The position numbers and the translations under genes were made by a program. A stretch of 64,000 nt of DNA from Nectonema munidae (Eukaryota; Nematomorpha; Nectonematoida; Nectonematidae), in the NCBI GenBank assembly GCA_030549495.1, contig JAUIRK010000945.1:370001-434000 (forward strand), read 5' to 3'. Of this stretch, positions 60,779-64,000 are shown one piece after another (within the stretch, counting starts at the first letter, position 1; the number at the start of each line of letters is the position of its first letter). The notes below the pieces were generated by a model. It ran no database searches. It saw nothing but the letters and a program-made list of their open reading frames with translations, and was not told the origin of the DNA.

Positions 60779-62086
60779 ATTGAAAATTTTTGGTGACAGA
60801 TGAATGTTAGCAATTAAAGATAAATAAACTTTAAAATATATGATAAAATTATTTTAGTACTTCATATTATTCAATATTTCATAGCACACACCATTAATAA
60901 AATAATGTGTTTTTAAATTATTTTGTGATATTATTATATAAACGCCCTTTCATACATCCTCTGTTTATTAATTTTGGAAATTTTCATGAAATCTAGATTA
61001 CGTAACCAAAATACTTGAAAGATCAACTTTTGTTGACCTAATAATAATCTGAACTTATTTTAAGTCAACGCTTTAAAAAGAATATTTTAATTTTATTGAC
61101 TTTTTAACTTCCAAAGTTATAATGAGGTTCATGAACATGCATACATGATGAGCACAGATAGAGGCGTGGCTGGTTGTGTCAATTACAATTCAGAGGCTCC
61201 AATTGGAGAGTTTTTAGCGGGAAATTCAGGATGTAACGTCAGGTTAAACCTATTAGCACTAGTTTGCCCAGCCAATTAAAAGTACTCATGCACCAGAGAC
61301 GTCTGGTACACAGCCTGGCTTGATCATTACAAAGAACTGACCTGACAAAATGTAGAAATTCAAAGGATTTACATCACAAATCAAATAATTAATGAACTAA
61401 CTAACGCAGTTATAAACTACCAACTTCAAATCTTATTTTGCAATAAAGGAAAGCATTTGACGGACCACCGTATGAAATTATCTTGAGGCACTTACATATA
61501 TATATCTTATACACTATTCACACACCCATATTAAAACATTATACACTTCGCGACACTATCAACATTTTGACATTTTTAAAAGCGCCCTACTAATGTTTTG
61601 AAGGATAAGAAAGATGTTTCTAGTCAATGAAGAGTCTATGCCTTTTTCAGTCGCAATAATTTATTCTTGTAAAAAGGTTTTTCAAGCTTTTTGAAAATAG
61701 CCCAAAGTTTTTAATTCTTCATTCCATTTATATTCATTCAATTCTTATTAAAAATTTTCTTCTACAGATTCCATATTGTAAGGAAAAGGATCCATCAAAC
61801 ATTCTTCTATTTAGAATTCAAACAAATCCTCAATTCTGAACAATAAGTGATCGATCATCATTCAGGTGACATTTATTGTATGGAAAATTTTACTCCGATG
61901 ACTTCATTAAATTTTTTTTTGAAAAAAATCCATATTTCGTTATTTGTATATTTAATGGCAAAATATTTTCTAAAAAAATTGCCCACGGTTGAGAAATCTT
62001 GCGTATAATAATTTCTTTGTAGTGAACAACTTACTTTTATTGATTTTCAGTCGTGTGCCAAATTTCATGAAAAAGAATAAAATAGT
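60779..62086. other. Intergenic, nothing recognised
   Basis: AT-rich. A patch of more balanced composition at about 61150-61340 (GAGGCGTGGCTGGTTGTGTC...) may be a transposon or SINE remnant but has no partner here. Confidence 0.4.
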
Positions 62087-62092
62087 TTTATT
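62087..62092 (-). promoter_or_regulatory. Poly(A) signal of ARMT1
   Basis: AATAAA on the minus strand 31 nt after the ARMT1 stop codon. Confidence 0.55.
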
Positions 62093-62123
62093 ACAGCGAG
62101 ATGTATAAGGGTGAATGGCGAAA

Positions 62124-63497
62124 TTAAAGGTGAACTTGAAAAACCGCGTATTTTCCAGTAACGAGCCAGTCTTCGTCAATCGCGCGAACTTCCTCTTCCT
62201 TACCCTCTGGCAAGCCGACAACGAGGTCCGCTTTGAGTGTTCTAAAGGCTGCCACAGCTGTTGGCTGGAATCCAAGAAGAGCTTGTGAGAATGGAGTGGA
62301 TTTGGGCCAATCCAAATCACTTATAAGTTTTCTATAATTCAGATCTCCTTTGAAGATGACTAGTGACGAGTTTGCCAAATCTTTGTAAAGTTTTGGGGCA
62401 TGTGTCTTCAAATATGAGTAGGGATAGGCTAAGCTCCAGAATGGATCGTCTCTGTACTCGATTTTGCCAACTTCTATGAAGTGTTTACATTTCTGGGAAA
62501 ACTTTTTGTACACATCATCTGGATCAGGGATTTTTCCTATTTTAGATATGATTCTCGAGAAATCTCTGCATGTGACATCAGAGATGAACCAGGGAATAGC
62601 TTTGCCATACATGATGACTTTATTGGCAGCATTACTGGCTAGGATATACACAGCTAGGCACAGATCCGCTACAAATTCAAAGCCTGAATTGTCCAAGACA
62701 AAAGTTGTGGTCTTTTGATTCCCGACGCATGATTGGATATATTTCGACAAAATAGCACTTTCATCAACCAATAGATTCTTCGCATTCAAATAATCCAATA
62801 ACTCCTTTGAAAATTGAAAACCCTCTGATTTTGCTGACAAATTCAAACTCAAATCGCACCTATTACCCCACAAGGATATGTAGGCGAGATTTTTGAAGTC
62901 GTCTTCATCAAATGTGACTTTGTCGTGATCGAAGCACAAATGAAAAGTGGATTCGACCAATTTCTTGATCTGTTCAATGTGATTGTCAAAATCAGCAATT
63001 TTTTCATGGAGAAAAAGATCAAAGGATGAGAAGTGCTGACTTTCATCCAAAATTGCTTGGATCTTGCGATACAAAAAGCATTCGGAAAAAAGCCAGCGAG
63101 AGTTGAACCACGAGAGCTCTTTTTGACTGCCATTTTGTTCACTGAAGTATTTGAAGCATTGCTTCCAATCCTCAAAGTCTTTGGAGGTGGTGGAATTGGG
63201 GGTCGGCTGTGAGAACAGCTCAAGACGTTTGTCGGTCATGACTTCATAGCGCAGCTTGCCTAACTTCTCCAAGATCTGATTCAGTTCTGATGCAGAAGTT
63301 GCTTCGTCTCCACGAATGCTCGGCTTTTCTTGCTTTGTCACGGTCTGAATGATCGCCTTACTGTTCCGACTGAGTGAATCGATCAACTTCGTCAGAATAA
63401 CGGGAACCCGTTTCGTCATTGTATAGAAGGCGAAGGAGTTAGTGTTGGAAGCGCTTAGAAAATTGGGTAGATTTCCTTTCCCAAGAAATGCTGCCAT
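62124..63497 (-). CDS. ARMT1: ARMT1, DUF89 damage-control phosphatase / protein-glutamate methyltransferase-like
   Basis: This single-exon gene encodes 457 residues from the chosen start (human 441). I use the ATG at 63497 (MAAFLGKGNL) rather than an upstream ATG at 63557. It has context CAAAATGGC, and a likely splice acceptor (ACAACCTCAG) ends at 63506, between the two. DUF89 hallmarks, numbered from this start: SRWLFSECFLYRKI (133-146), ISLWGNRCDLSL (207-218), VLDNSGFEFVADL (267-279) with the metal-binding Asp-Asn pair 269-270, GKAIPWFISD (298-307), FKGDLNYRKLISD (382-394) and RTLKADLVVGL (419-429). Family members are Mn2+/Ni2+-dependent phosphatases of sugar phosphates. Human ARMT1 was also described as a glutamate carboxyl methyltransferase acting on PCNA. 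All key residues are present. Confidence 0.95.
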   Translation of the reverse strand: MAAFLGKGNLPNFLSASNTNSFAFYTMTKRVPVILTKLIDSLSRNSKAIIQTVTKQEKPSIRGDEATSASELNQILEKLGKLRYEVMTDKRLELFSQPTPNSTTSKDFEDWKQCFKYFSEQNGSQKELSWFNSRWLFSECFLYRKIQAILDESQHFSSFDLFLHEKIADFDNHIEQIKKLVESTFHLCFDHDKVTFDEDDFKNLAYISLWGNRCDLSLNLSAKSEGFQFSKELLDYLNAKNLLVDESAILSKYIQSCVGNQKTTTFVLDNSGFEFVADLCLAVYILASNAANKVIMYGKAIPWFISDVTCRDFSRIISKIGKIPDPDDVYKKFSQKCKHFIEVGKIEYRDDPFWSLAYPYSYLKTHAPKLYKDLANSSLVIFKGDLNYRKLISDLDWPKSTPFSQALLGFQPTAVAAFRTLKADLVVGLPEGKEEEVRAIDEDWLVTGKYAVFQVHL

Positions 63498-63506
63498 TTT
63501 GACTTC

Positions 63507-64000
63507 TGAGGTTGTAAACTTGCTATTTAAATCTTTTCTAAAGTGTAAAATCATCATTAAAATTTGGCAAAAATAAAAAGCAAATATTTTTTTAACTTAA
63601 AAAACTTTGATTAAAATGGCATATATAAAATCTTCAAGGATCCCAGAGCAGCTCACCTAACTTGATACGAAAACTCGTAAAACATTTTACAAGATAGAGA
63701 TATTAGAATTCAAAAATATTTATTGATATTATTTCCAAAAGTTCAAGAAAAAAAATCGATGATTCTAATTTTAACCCAATACAAAATTTTCGCGTGAACC
63801 CAATAAATAAATGATTGATTGCGAATCTGATGCTGTCATTTATTTTTTTTATAAAAATCAAGCAAGCTTGGTAATCAATGTGAAATATATAAAATTGAAA
63901 ATATATTATACTTGAACGATTTTTTGTTAAATATTGTCCAAAATATTTCACCTGTCAGTAAATTAGCTCTCAAAGGCGATTTAACGCCAAAGATTTTTCT
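63507..64000. other. Upstream region of ARMT1 to window end
   Basis: AT-rich, no gene recognised. If the acceptor at 63506 is real, a leader exon or a trans-splicing site explains the 5' end of ARMT1 mRNA. Confidence 0.4.

Noticed and set aside
62849-63223. A 124-codon minus-strand frame inside ARMT1 in another phase
   Set aside because: Off-frame shadow of ARMT1, with no conservation of its own.

Overview
The window reads as animal (metazoan) nuclear DNA. It is strongly AT-rich, has GT-AG introns, long microsatellites and many small transposon relics. It holds four recognisable protein-coding genes with animal orthologues: SLC34, RMC1, ASCC1 and ARMT1. The mix of Merlin, piggyBac, hAT, Helitron and LINE relics, extreme dinucleotide tracts and tRNA-derived SINEs fits an arthropod. 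A copepod such as a sea louse is my guess, but no single sequence proves it.

Layout. The window opens inside a TTC microsatellite that abuts a perfect 95-nt hairpin. From 5.2 to 18.1 kb lie a hAT-type MITE and a nine-coding-exon SLC34 sodium-phosphate cotransporter gene on the minus strand. The nine exons join in phase to a 598-codon reading frame. From 18 to 43 kb there is no convincing host gene. This stretch is a transposon yard with two Merlin relics, a decayed piggyBac transposase, a family of small TTAA-flanked MITEs, LINE fragments, and very long (GT)n, (CA)n and (ATC)n tracts. From 43.6 kb to the end three intronless genes are spread out: RMC1 (minus, 43.6-45.6 kb), ASCC1 (plus, 54.9-56.0 kb) and ARMT1 (minus, 62.1-63.5 kb). 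They are separated by SINEs, foldbacks, a hAT transposase remnant and a Helitron-like element.

How the genes relate. They do not form a pathway. SLC34 imports phosphate at the plasma membrane. RMC1 supports the Mon1-Ccz1 Rab7 exchange factor in late endosomes and autophagy. ASCC1 belongs to the ASCC alkylation-repair/ribosome-rescue complex. ARMT1 is a DUF89 metal-dependent phosphatase/carboxyl methyltransferase-like enzyme. A shared detail is that three of the four have a good 3' splice-acceptor sequence 4-10 nt upstream of the likely ATG, which suits either a 5'UTR intron or spliced-leader trans-splicing.

I saw no retrovirus-like, LTR or Polinton element, no CRISPR array and no convincing functional tRNA or rRNA gene.
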